64,000 nt of DNA. It comes from HdN1 sp964473645 (GTDB taxonomy: Bacteria > Pseudomonadota > Gammaproteobacteria > Pseudomonadales > Ketobacteraceae). The translations under genes were made by a program, and so were the position numbers. Location: positions 62,001 through 126,000 of the forward strand of contig CAYYPW010000014.1 in the NCBI GenBank assembly GCA_964473645.1, in the 5' to 3' direction. Of this stretch, positions 24,648 to 32,959 are shown one piece after another. The stretch's first letter is position 1. Each line of letters opens with the position of its first letter. The notes under the pieces are model-generated. The model ran no database searches and was not told where the DNA came from. It saw only the letters and a list, made by a program, of their open reading frames with translations.

Positions 24648-27159
24648 GTTGTTTATCTCTGAGAGCAAAAATCCAACCCAAAAGCATCTTACACCCCTGA
24701 AAAGGCAGCAGTAACGCTGCACCTGCAAACATTACCAGCAACACGTGTTCCAGCGGTGGGGGCACAAAGCCAAATAGTGCAGCGACAGGAGGGCTCCAGA
24801 CCACACAGACCAACACACCCAAGGTGGACACCAACACTACCACCGCAACCTGCGATAGCCGACGAAACATCGACCGCCACGACACATCGACCGACCGCAA
24901 TGACAATATCAGGAACGCATTAGCGGTGACCAACAAAATAAATGCCGACGTTCGCGCCACTGCAGCACTATGCTCTGCGTTGAGCGAGAGGACATAAGTC
25001 GCTAGCGATGCCAACGTGACCAGACTGCCCTGCAACAGGCCCAGCCACAAAAAATAAGGGGAAATCAACGCCTCACTGGCGGAACGTGGCGGTTGCCGCA
25101 TCAGCATGTCACTGCCTTTTTCTGCTTCAAATACCACTGAACAGGCAGGATCAATCACCAATTCCAAAAAGGCGATATGAATGGGCGCCAGCAATAGCGG
25201 CCACCCAAACAAAATCGGAAAGATCGACAAGCCAATGATCGGCACATGCACCGCCACGGTGTACACCAGCGCTTGCCTAAGATTGGCAAAAATTCGTCTG
25301 CCTTGATATATCGCTGTTACAATGGCCGGAAAATTGTCGTCCAGCAACACTAGCGAAGCAGCTTCACGCGCGACATCGGTACCGCGCTTACCCATTGCAA
25401 TTCCGATATGCGCAGCTTTGAGCGCGGGAGCATCGTTAACGCCATCCCCCGTCATCGCAACCACCTCGTTATTGGCTTTAAGTGCTTCGACGATTTGCAA
25501 TTTTTGTTCTGGGCTTACACGTGCGAATACGCTGATCCCGGCGATCGCACCAGGCAATGCAGCACTTTCACTCGTCATCAACGCCGCACCCGTCATTACC
25601 GCTGAACCTTCAATGCCTGCCTGCTTGGCAATCGCAGCAGCCGTTTGTGGGTGATCGCCGGTAATCATGATCACGCGGATACCGGCCTGAGCGCATTCCT
25701 GCACAGCACCATGTACATCTGCTCGAAGGGGATCGGCCAATCCCACCAAACCCACAAATTCAAACTCAAAATCATGTTGTATGGGGGGCCAATCCACATC
25801 GCTACGATGCTTGGCCTTAGCGACACCCAACACACGAAGCCCTTGCTCAGCCATTCGCTGAGCATCTTCACTGACCTGCATCGTGCGTACTGCATCGAGA
25901 TGACACAAATCTGCAATCGCTTCGGGCGCACCTTTTGTGGCGACAATATCATGTTCATCAGAAGCGTTTCGCCAAAGATGCGTCATGGCAAGCAGGGCAG
26001 GAGAAATCTCATATTCACGCGCTAATTGCCAATGCGGATGCAGGTGCTCGGTATTACTCAGATGTTCGCCCGCAAAACGCAAAAATGCGCGTTCCATGGG
26101 ATCATGCGGATCCATTTCACTGGCCAGCACGGCAAATTCGAGGAGTTCATGGTAGGTTTCCGGGAGTGTATTGGCCTGCAATTGTCGAACATCGAGTTGG
26201 GCACCATTCACTGACAATGTTGCCAACGCCATACGGTTTTCGGTCAACGTACCGGTTTTGTCGACGCACAGCACTGTTGTTTCCCCCAATGTCTCGATTG
26301 CATTGAGGCGACGTGTCAGCACTTGATGATGGGCAATCCTGCGTGCCCCCATAGCAAAAAAAACAATCATGATCACAGGAAATTCCTGCGGTAGTATCCC
26401 CATGGCAAGCGTTATTCCAGCGAGGACTGCATCCATCCATCCGCCACGTAACACGACGTAGGCCAGAGCCAACGCAATGCACAAGGCGATGCCAATCACC
26501 GCCAGGCGGCGGGTAAAACGCGCCATTTCCTCATGCAGAGGAGAGGTTTCACTGATAATTTTCTGTAACGATTTACCTATGCGGCCCAGCGCTGTATTGC
26601 CACCGACGGCAGTGACTCGCACCATCGCTTGTCCGCGTGTCACCAATGTGCCAGCAAAAACACGGTCTGCGCTGGCAAATTTGGCCAGTGGTACCGATTC
26701 CCCCGATAACAACGATTCATCCACCGCCAGTTCATGCGCCTGCAAAACCTCTCCATCGGCTGCAACACGATCCCCTTCCGCAAGCAGCAACACGTCATCC
26801 CGCACCACTTCGCCACCGGGAATCCGCAGCTGTACCCCCTCTCTTAACACTAACGCGCGTGGACTGCTCAATTCTCGTAACGCGACCAATGTGCGCTCCG
26901 TTCGGCGCTCCTGCATAACCGTTATAGTCATGATGATGACCACAAAGCCGAGCAGAATGAGCGCTTCCTGCGCGTCTCCCATCAGCAGATAAATGCCGCC
27001 AGCAGTGATCAACAATAAAAACATGGGTTCACGTATAACCTCCATCACCAAGGTGAAAAAGGTGCGCCGCTGCTCTGTGTCGAGCACATTGGGACCGTCG
27101 CGCACGAGGCGTTCGGCGGCTTCCGCGTTTGTCAGTCCCTGCGGGATGACATTAGACAT
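24619..27159 (-). CDS. Cation-translocating P-type ATPase (P2 type)
   Basis: 846 residues. The phosphorylation site is D300 in VDKTGTLTENR. The actuator-domain motif is DESLLSGESVPLAKF, the nucleotide-domain/hinge motif is MTGDGVNDAPALKAAHIGIA, and the M4 motif is ILPQEFPVIM (the PEEFP-like form of bacterial Ca2+/H+ or Mg2+-type pumps). About ten membrane helices are evident. There are no heavy-metal CPx or N-terminal CxxC motifs, so Ca2+ or another hard cation is more likely than Cu/Zn. It is the first gene of a pair with the universal stress protein. Confidence 0.92.
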   Translation of the reverse strand: MSNVIPQGLTNAEAAERLVRDGPNVLDTEQRRTFFTLVMEVIREPMFLLLITAGGIYLLMGDAQEALILLGFVVIIMTITVMQERRTERTLVALRELSSPRALVLREGVQLRIPGGEVVRDDVLLLAEGDRVAADGEVLQAHELAVDESLLSGESVPLAKFASADRVFAGTLVTRGQAMVRVTAVGGNTALGRIGKSLQKIISETSPLHEEMARFTRRLAVIGIALCIALALAYVVLRGGWMDAVLAGITLAMGILPQEFPVIMIVFFAMGARRIAHHQVLTRRLNAIETLGETTVLCVDKTGTLTENRMALATLSVNGAQLDVRQLQANTLPETYHELLEFAVLASEMDPHDPMERAFLRFAGEHLSNTEHLHPHWQLAREYEISPALLAMTHLWRNASDEHDIVATKGAPEAIADLCHLDAVRTMQVSEDAQRMAEQGLRVLGVAKAKHRSDVDWPPIQHDFEFEFVGLVGLADPLRADVHGAVQECAQAGIRVIMITGDHPQTAAAIAKQAGIEGSAVMTGAALMTSESAALPGAIAGISVFARVSPEQKLQIVEALKANNEVVAMTGDGVNDAPALKAAHIGIAMGKRGTDVAREAASLVLLDDNFPAIVTAIYQGRRIFANLRQALVYTVAVHVPIIGLSIFPILFGWPLLLAPIHIAFLELVIDPACSVVFEAEKGSDMLMRQPPRSASEALISPYFLWLGLLQGSLVTLASLATYVLSLNAEHSAAVARTSAFILLVTANAFLILSLRSVDVSWRSMFRRLSQVAVVVLVSTLGVLVCVVWSPPVAALFGFVPPPLEHVLLVMFAGAALLLPFQGCKMLLGWIFALRDKQHVQKNTCSD

Positions 27160-27353
27160 AGTATTCCCTCGATCAAATCATACTGCACAAGTCAGGTATA
27201 GCTTCGTTTCGAACCATTCCCTCGTGGAGCAACACTGTGTTCCCTCGGCCATTCGGTCGATACCCCACCCAGTGCGTGAAATGTTAGCGTAAGACTGTTC
27301 CCAACTCATTCATACCAATAACAACACGGGAACCCCCAAAGGAATCACCGCTC

Positions 27354-29207
27354 ATGAAAAATTGGTTCTGGGGCAGCATGTTAGCTGCAGTTTCAAGCAT
27401 TGCCCTGACAACGACCGCACAGGCCGGCCCCTCGCGCACGCTGGATTATCTTTACAGTATTTCGGGCAAACAGACCCTTTCTGGCCAGCACAATCGCGAA
27501 CCCAACGCCGACCCCGACCGCTGGACGGAAGAAATCCGTGCCACCACCGGTAAATACCCTGCCCTTTGGAGCGGCGACTTTTTATTTCAGGGCGACAATA
27601 TCGGCAATCGCTGGACCATGATCAACGAAGCCAAAGAACAATGGGATAACGGCGCCATTGTGAACCTCATGTGGCACGCATGTTCCCCTGCAAAATCACA
27701 GCCTTGCGGTTGGGATAGCAACGGCGTACTGAGCAAAATGTCCGATTGGGAATGGAGCCAACTGCTCACCAACGGCACCCCCATCAATCAACGCTGGAAA
27801 GAAATGATGGATGAAGTGGCCATCTACTTACAGTACCTCGAAGACCAAAAAGTGGAAGTGCTATTTCGCCCGTTACACGAAATGAACCAAGGCGTTTTCT
27901 GGTGGGGTGGCCGCCCGGGCGCTAACGGCACCCGTAAGCTTTATCAAATGACCCATGATTATTTCACCCAAACCAAAGGATTGAGCAATCTGGTTTGGGT
28001 ATGGGACATGCAGGATTTCGGTAGTTTGGTCAATGATCTCAACAATTACAACCCCGGCAGCAATTATTGGGACGTAGCGGCGCTGGATGTGTACGAAGGT
28101 TTCGCCAACTGGAAATACCAGGCGATGGTAAACATTTCTGGCGGCAAACCCATTGCCATCGGCGAATGCGACAAGCTGCCCACGGCCACCATGCTGGCCA
28201 ACGAACCGCGCTGGGCCTTTTTTATGGGCTGGTCGGAACTCACTTACAGCAACAACAGCACCAGTGCCATTCAATCGCTTTATAACGCCTCGCGTGTAGT
28301 GACCCGCGATGAAATGCCTGGCTGGGACAGCCCTGTTACGCCACCCCCTACCGCGCCCAATATCGCCTATCAACGCCCGGTGAGCGTATCCTCTACCGAA
28401 GCGGGTGGTAATGTCGCTGCCAACGCCGTCGACGCCAATGGCAACACGCGGTGGTCCAGCGCTTATACATCCTCCGCCTGGATGCAGGTAGATCTGGGGT
28501 CGCCACACAAATTAAATCGCGTGCGTCTGCAATGGGAGGCGGCCTATGCACGCGCCTACCAAGTACAAGTCTCCAACGATGGCGCCAGCTGGAGCACCGT
28601 TTACAACACCACGCAAGGCGATGGCGGGTTGGATGACATAACGGTCAACGGTACTGGCCGCTATCTGCGTGTATTGGGTACACAGCGCGCCACGCAATGG
28701 GGGTATTCACTTTGGGAATTTGAAGCCTATGGCACGCCCTCTACCACCAGCGTTAGTGGCATTACCTCTGGCGCCACTTACCGTGTGCTAGCCCGCCACA
28801 GCGGTAAGGCACTTGATGTACAAGGCGGTACGGGTGCGACGCAAGATGGCGCGAATGTGCACCAATGGGAATATCTCGGCCAAAGTAACCAGCAATGGGT
28901 TGTTACCAGCATTGGCAGTGGGTATTACACACTGGTCGCACGTCATAGCGGCAAAGCACTCGACGTGTCAGCCTGGTCGACGGCCGATGGTGGCAATGTA
29001 CAGCAGTGGCCTTACCAGGGCAAAGCCAATCAGCAATGGAAGATCGAAAACCTCGGCAACGGCTACTATAAGCTGCTCAACCGCCATAGCGGTAAAGCGC
29101 TGGATGTTGCCGGTGGCACCGATGCCACGCAAAATGCTGCCAATGTGCATCAATGGCAGGACAACCAGCAAACCAATCAGCAATGGCAATTTGTGCCGGT
29201 GCAGTGA
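27354..29207 (+). CDS. Secreted GH26 beta-mannanase with CBM32-like and ricin-B (CBM13) modules
   Basis: 617 residues. The signal peptide ends TTAQA. The GH26 domain covers about 25-325, with the acid/base E176 in FRPLHEMNQGVFWWG and the nucleophile E271 in IAIGECDKLP; GH26 retaining enzymes use exactly these motifs. After a Pro/Thr linker (PVTPPPTAP) comes an F5/8 type C galactose-binding-like module (about 340-460: AANAVDANGNTRWSS, WMQVDLGSPHKLNRVRLQWE). A ricin-type trefoil with three ARHSGKALDV-like repeats (about 470-617) ends the protein. It should cut mannan-type hemicellulose outside the cell. It appears to be transcribed alone, with AAAGGAA upstream. Confidence 0.94.
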   Translation: MKNWFWGSMLAAVSSIALTTTAQAGPSRTLDYLYSISGKQTLSGQHNREPNADPDRWTEEIRATTGKYPALWSGDFLFQGDNIGNRWTMINEAKEQWDNGAIVNLMWHACSPAKSQPCGWDSNGVLSKMSDWEWSQLLTNGTPINQRWKEMMDEVAIYLQYLEDQKVEVLFRPLHEMNQGVFWWGGRPGANGTRKLYQMTHDYFTQTKGLSNLVWVWDMQDFGSLVNDLNNYNPGSNYWDVAALDVYEGFANWKYQAMVNISGGKPIAIGECDKLPTATMLANEPRWAFFMGWSELTYSNNSTSAIQSLYNASRVVTRDEMPGWDSPVTPPPTAPNIAYQRPVSVSSTEAGGNVAANAVDANGNTRWSSAYTSSAWMQVDLGSPHKLNRVRLQWEAAYARAYQVQVSNDGASWSTVYNTTQGDGGLDDITVNGTGRYLRVLGTQRATQWGYSLWEFEAYGTPSTTSVSGITSGATYRVLARHSGKALDVQGGTGATQDGANVHQWEYLGQSNQQWVVTSIGSGYYTLVARHSGKALDVSAWSTADGGNVQQWPYQGKANQQWKIENLGNGYYKLLNRHSGKALDVAGGTDATQNAANVHQWQDNQQTNQQWQFVPVQ

Positions 29208-29214
29208 TGTTTTG

Positions 29215-29261
29215 GGTAGCGGATGCGGCTTGATCGCCCCTTTCAAGCCGTATTCGCTACC
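29215..29261. terminator. Bidirectional terminator between convergent genes
   Basis: 18-base arms (29215-29232 and 29244-29261) pair GGTAGCG and CGGCTTG with CAAGCCG and CGCTACC, with two internal mismatches. The hairpin sits between the convergent mannanase and cyclase genes, with T-rich DNA on both sides. Confidence 0.8.
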
Positions 29262-29277
29262 TCCCTTGCTTTATTCC

Positions 29278-30351
29278 TCAACCCCGATAAATTAAACTGT
29301 CCACAAAATTTTTCACCGCCACCAAAGCGTTATCCGCAATACTGGAAAATTCAATGCTGATACGATACCCCACCCCATCGCTCTGGCAACCCAACACCCG
29401 TGCATAGCAGTGTTTGCCTTCGGCATCGAGCGGCCCGGTGTGTAATCGCACATGAATTTCCGTCATGGGAATCAGATACATCGGCACCCACGCCAACAAT
29501 CCGTGATAACTGATATCAAGCACATTGCCCTGCCATTGTTGGTCGGATTCGATCTTGCCCTCCAAGCAGCGAAACGTGAACGGCAGATCCACTTCAACAC
29601 GCGGGCTTTTTCGTTCTTCGCGGCGTGGCACGCATAACTCGTGTGGTCGAAAAGTACGAATTAATTCATACAAACACACCGGTTCTCTTTTGCCTTTAAC
29701 CTGCACGCGATTGGGTTCACCGACTTCAACAAAATCGCGGGCGATTTGGTAAGTCGCTTCGCTAATCAGAATTTGCCCGCGCAAGCTGTGCGCTTCGATG
29801 CGCGAGGCAATATTGACTTGGTCGCCAATGACAGTGTATTCCGAATGTAAGTCGCCTCCCAAAGGCCCGGCGACCACCACCCCGGAATTGATCCCAATGC
29901 CAATAAACAATTCCGGCATTTCATGGGCGCGGTTTTGTGCATTGATATCGCTCATGGCCAGTTGCATATCGACGGCACAAGCAATCGCACGCTCAACATC
30001 ATCTTGTCGCGTTTCGGGCGCACCAAACAACACCATGATGGAATCGCCCATGAATTTATCAATGGTGCCACCATGGTTAACGATCACCTCACACATGCGG
30101 GAAAAATAGCGATTGAGCATATCCACCACCAACATGGCGGAATAGGTTTCGGCAATCGCAGTAAAGCCACGAATATCAGAAAGCAAGATGGTGATGTGCT
30201 TGGCTTCGGCGTGTGCCTGCCCCAGGCTTTGCCACTCTTTCAAGACGTTACGAACCCGCCGTTGCATGTCGGCGTTTTGATTGGCACTCAAGCCAGGCAC
30301 AACGCTTTGCAGTTGTTCGCAAATGCGCTGAACGGCCCACTCGTTATCCAT
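29278..30351 (-). CDS. Class III adenylate/guanylate cyclase with PilZ domain
   Basis: 357 residues from the ATG preceded by GGGGGAG; a longer frame lacks a ribosome site. The cyclase catalytic domain (about 50-235) shows ILLSDIRGFTAIAE and FMGDSIMVLFGAP (the two metal aspartates), then DQVNIASRIEA with the Asn/Arg transition-state residues. The C-terminal 110 residues begin RREERKSPRVEVDLPFTF and contain DISYHGLLAWVP, a PilZ-type c-di-GMP-binding fold with the RxxxR and DxSxxG motifs roughly kept. The protein could couple cAMP synthesis to c-di-GMP. It has no membrane segment. Confidence 0.85.
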   Translation of the reverse strand: MDNEWAVQRICEQLQSVVPGLSANQNADMQRRVRNVLKEWQSLGQAHAEAKHITILLSDIRGFTAIAETYSAMLVVDMLNRYFSRMCEVIVNHGGTIDKFMGDSIMVLFGAPETRQDDVERAIACAVDMQLAMSDINAQNRAHEMPELFIGIGINSGVVVAGPLGGDLHSEYTVIGDQVNIASRIEAHSLRGQILISEATYQIARDFVEVGEPNRVQVKGKREPVCLYELIRTFRPHELCVPRREERKSPRVEVDLPFTFRCLEGKIESDQQWQGNVLDISYHGLLAWVPMYLIPMTEIHVRLHTGPLDAEGKHCYARVLGCQSDGVGYRISIEFSSIADNALVAVKNFVDSLIYRG

Positions 30352-30594
30352 GTTTTGCTCCCCCACACTAAAAGGTATCTGGTGAACACCTTCACTTATG
30401 GTCAAAGCATAGCTGGTCAACGCAGGGAACAAAGGCAAGAATCCAGGCAATCGCAGTCAGGCAGGCGTATTCGCAGAAAAAGCGCTGTCGAACTGATCCG
30501 CACCTTACAGGACATCGCCGAACTGGAGGCTTTGGTCACCTGCATTGGTGCCACTATTAGCCGCAAAGAGCGCATGGATTCAATGGGGTGCCCC

Positions 30595-31236
30595 TTAGCC
30601 ACGGTGCAGATCATTGCCTGTCAGTCGCGCGGCATGCCCCAGCTCGGTCTTGGACCGGTGTGCGTGTTTGATTTTGATTATCTCCCTAAATTGACTCCGG
30701 CTTTTTGTCAACAACACTCGACGGACGCGCCGCTTGCCAAAGACGTTAACGGCAATTGACCAAAGCACAATACGCGTATCGAGCAGGACGCCCGCTTGAC
30801 TTCGGTATAAACGATCCATTGCGCGTGTCCAGCGCTCACCCACGCCGCCATAGAGTTGAGCTAGCCCAGTAATGCCTGGCTTAAGTGTAAACCGCGCATC
30901 CATCTTGGGGCTGTCCCACTGCAATCGCGTTATATCAGACAGCGTCAAGGGACGCGGGCCGACAATGCTCATATCGCCGATCACCACATTGATCCATTGT
31001 GCGGTTTCATCCAACCCCGTTTGACGCAGATAACGTCCAACCCTTGTGATTTGCTGATCCCGCATGGTACGAAACTTGAAAATCCGAAAGAGTTTGCGAT
31101 GCCATCCAGCGCGTGTCTGCATAAAAAAGATGGGGCCACCATCATCGCACCAAATAAAAAAGGCAATCAGCACAAAGAGAGGCAACACGAGCGGTAGCGA
31201 AAGCAGGCAAAGTGAGAGATCAAATAATCGTTTCAA
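30595..31236 (-). CDS. Undecaprenyl-phosphate sugar phosphotransferase
   Basis: 213 residues with one N-terminal re-entrant membrane helix (LSLCLLSLPLVLPLFVLIAFFIW) and the bacterial sugar-transferase core: FRIFKFRTMRD, DETAQWINVVIGDMSIVGPRP, KPGITGLAQLYGG. The family transfers a hexose-1-phosphate to undecaprenyl phosphate and starts exopolysaccharide or O-antigen repeat synthesis. The protein is a short, monotopic type like EpsE/PglC. Its start overlaps the upstream radical SAM gene by 17 bases, an unusual partner. Confidence 0.88.
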   Translation of the reverse strand: MKRLFDLSLCLLSLPLVLPLFVLIAFFIWCDDGGPIFFMQTRAGWHRKLFRIFKFRTMRDQQITRVGRYLRQTGLDETAQWINVVIGDMSIVGPRPLTLSDITRLQWDSPKMDARFTLKPGITGLAQLYGGVGERWTRAMDRLYRSQAGVLLDTRIVLWSIAVNVFGKRRVRRVLLTKSRSQFREIIKIKHAHRSKTELGHAARLTGNDLHRG

Positions 31237-32665
31237 CTTTTATCTCCTTCGCTTGATCTTGCAATGCAAATGGGGTTTGTATGTTAGGCGACTCGACAGT
31301 GGAGGTACTCAAAATATTCTCAAGCAAAGGCAGCGTATTACTGAGTCGTCGTGTGCGAATAATCCAATCCCAAAAGGGCTCGAATTTTTTCCATCCCACC
31401 GCATACGCAAGTTGTCTGATTCGTTGCGACATGGTGTCGTTAGTTGCGCTAGAGAGATAAATGTTTTTCCAACTATAAAATTGTTGGTATGCCCGCCAGT
31501 AACCTGCTTCGAGTTGTTCTACTGACATTTTGCTCGGTTTAAAAATCGCATGACGGGTATCGTAGTACCGCCAATCTTTATGCAACAGGCGCCCTTGTGC
31601 CTCGATTTTTTTGTAGAACTGGGTGCCTGGGTAGGGTGTGGCAATATGAAAAGTGGCCGTAGTCATGCCTTGCTGCACCGCCCACTCCACCGTACGATCA
31701 AATACGCCGGGATCGTCGTCATCCAAGCCAAATACAAAACTACCGTTGATCATAATGCCCAGATCTTTGAGACGCTTAATCGCATTTTCATAGCTGCGAT
31801 TAAGGTTTTGGGTTTTATTGGAGAATTTGAGATTGGTGGTGGAGAGAGTTTCAAACCCTACAAACAGACTGCGAAGACCCGCATTTCTTGCCTGCACGAT
31901 GAGATCATCTCGCAGAATGGCATCAACGGTTGACGCCGCTTGCCAGACCCGCCCCATGCCTTGCAACCCTGCAAACAGGTTTCTAGCAAAACGCCGCTGC
32001 CCAAGCAAATGATCGTCGAGAAAATATAGGTGTTTTCCCTTAAGTCTTTCGATTTCAGCCAACGCTGCATCAACAGGCTGAACATAGAAACCGGTACCGC
32101 CTTCAAAAAACGCATCTTTATAACAAAAGTCGCAATGATGTGGACAACCACGGGAAACCACGATCGAATTGGGCACGAGATAGAGTGAGCGTTTTATCAG
32201 ATCACGCCGGACAGGTGGCGCGCCAATCAATGTGCGTTGCTGCGAAACATAGCGCCGCTCAGGATTCTTTGCACGCCAGTCGGCCAGGAATTTGGGAAAC
32301 GTGTCTTCACCAGGCCCCAGACAGAGCGTGTCGGCATATGGCGCGGCCTCGTCTGGTAGTGACGTGACATGTAAGCCGCCCATAACGACATAACTGCCCA
32401 CTGCTCGATAATGCTTGGCGATTTCATACGCACGATGTGCATTAGTAATATAAACCTGTATCACGACAAGGTCGGGCGCATCATTAAGATGCAGCATTTC
32501 AACATGCTCATCGACGATTTCTATTCTATCGTCAGGATCGCAATAAGCAGCGAGAGTGGCCAATCCCAATGGGGGAAACAGTGAATATTTGATGGGTCGC
32601 CAATGGGGGCTGGTTGCCTCTGTGAGGGCAGGTAGAATCATCTTGATGAACATGAGGGCTTCCAT
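31220..32665 (-). CDS. B12-binding-type radical SAM enzyme
   Basis: 481 residues. The N-terminal Rossmann-like B12-binding domain has no obvious DxHxxG cobalamin histidine (closest is VVIQVYITNAHRAYEIAK). The radical SAM barrel carries the cluster motif CPHHCDFCYKDAF, then FLDDHLL and GSFVFGLDDDD, followed by TATFHIATPYPGT and a C-terminal DUF4070-like helical part. Members act as methylases, hopanoid enzymes or cyclases; the substrate here is unknown. Starts at 32653 (with GGAA upstream) or 32641 are also possible. It is coupled to the sugar transferase gene. Confidence 0.85.
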   Translation of the reverse strand: MEALMFIKMILPALTEATSPHWRPIKYSLFPPLGLATLAAYCDPDDRIEIVDEHVEMLHLNDAPDLVVIQVYITNAHRAYEIAKHYRAVGSYVVMGGLHVTSLPDEAAPYADTLCLGPGEDTFPKFLADWRAKNPERRYVSQQRTLIGAPPVRRDLIKRSLYLVPNSIVVSRGCPHHCDFCYKDAFFEGGTGFYVQPVDAALAEIERLKGKHLYFLDDHLLGQRRFARNLFAGLQGMGRVWQAASTVDAILRDDLIVQARNAGLRSLFVGFETLSTTNLKFSNKTQNLNRSYENAIKRLKDLGIMINGSFVFGLDDDDPGVFDRTVEWAVQQGMTTATFHIATPYPGTQFYKKIEAQGRLLHKDWRYYDTRHAIFKPSKMSVEQLEAGYWRAYQQFYSWKNIYLSSATNDTMSQRIRQLAYAVGWKKFEPFWDWIIRTRRLSNTLPLLENILSTSTVESPNIQTPFALQDQAKEIKVETII

Positions 32666-32892
32666 AGTCTCGCGATGGATGATGGAGGCATTTTAAATGT
32701 GGTGTGCGAGGAAAAGATGTGGTGTGTGTGAAGTCTGTGTGAACTATCACGACATCGCCAGCGGAAATATTTATCTGGTCAATTATAAGGATGTAAATGA
32801 GCGCAACGAATACATCTTGCACAAACTGAACAGGCAAGACGATCTGGCGCTGTGTTTGACACAGAGATGCAGGTTTGGTGAATAACAGGAAT

Positions 32893-32923
32893 CGCCGCTC
32901 GCTAACGTCGTTTTTGAGCGGCG
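32893..32923 (-). terminator. Hairpin downstream of the large chemoreceptor gene
   Basis: Perfect 8-bp stem CGCCGCTC / GAGCGGCG with a 15-base loop, 37 bases past the stop of the minus-strand chemoreceptor gene. It is a probable terminator, although no long T-run follows on the minus strand. Confidence 0.55.
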
Positions 32924-32959
32924 CCCCTTATTGCCTGCGGGCGGGTTACAAACACACCC

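Noticed and set aside
29923..30759. Long plus-strand frame opposite the cyclase and sugar transferase genes
   Set aside because: It is antisense to two genes with clear domain motifs; the composition is typical of an antisense shadow.
32697..32885. 62-codon Cys-containing frame between the radical SAM and chemoreceptor genes
   Set aside because: No ribosome site and no recognisable family; it lies in a short intergenic region with a terminator hairpin.
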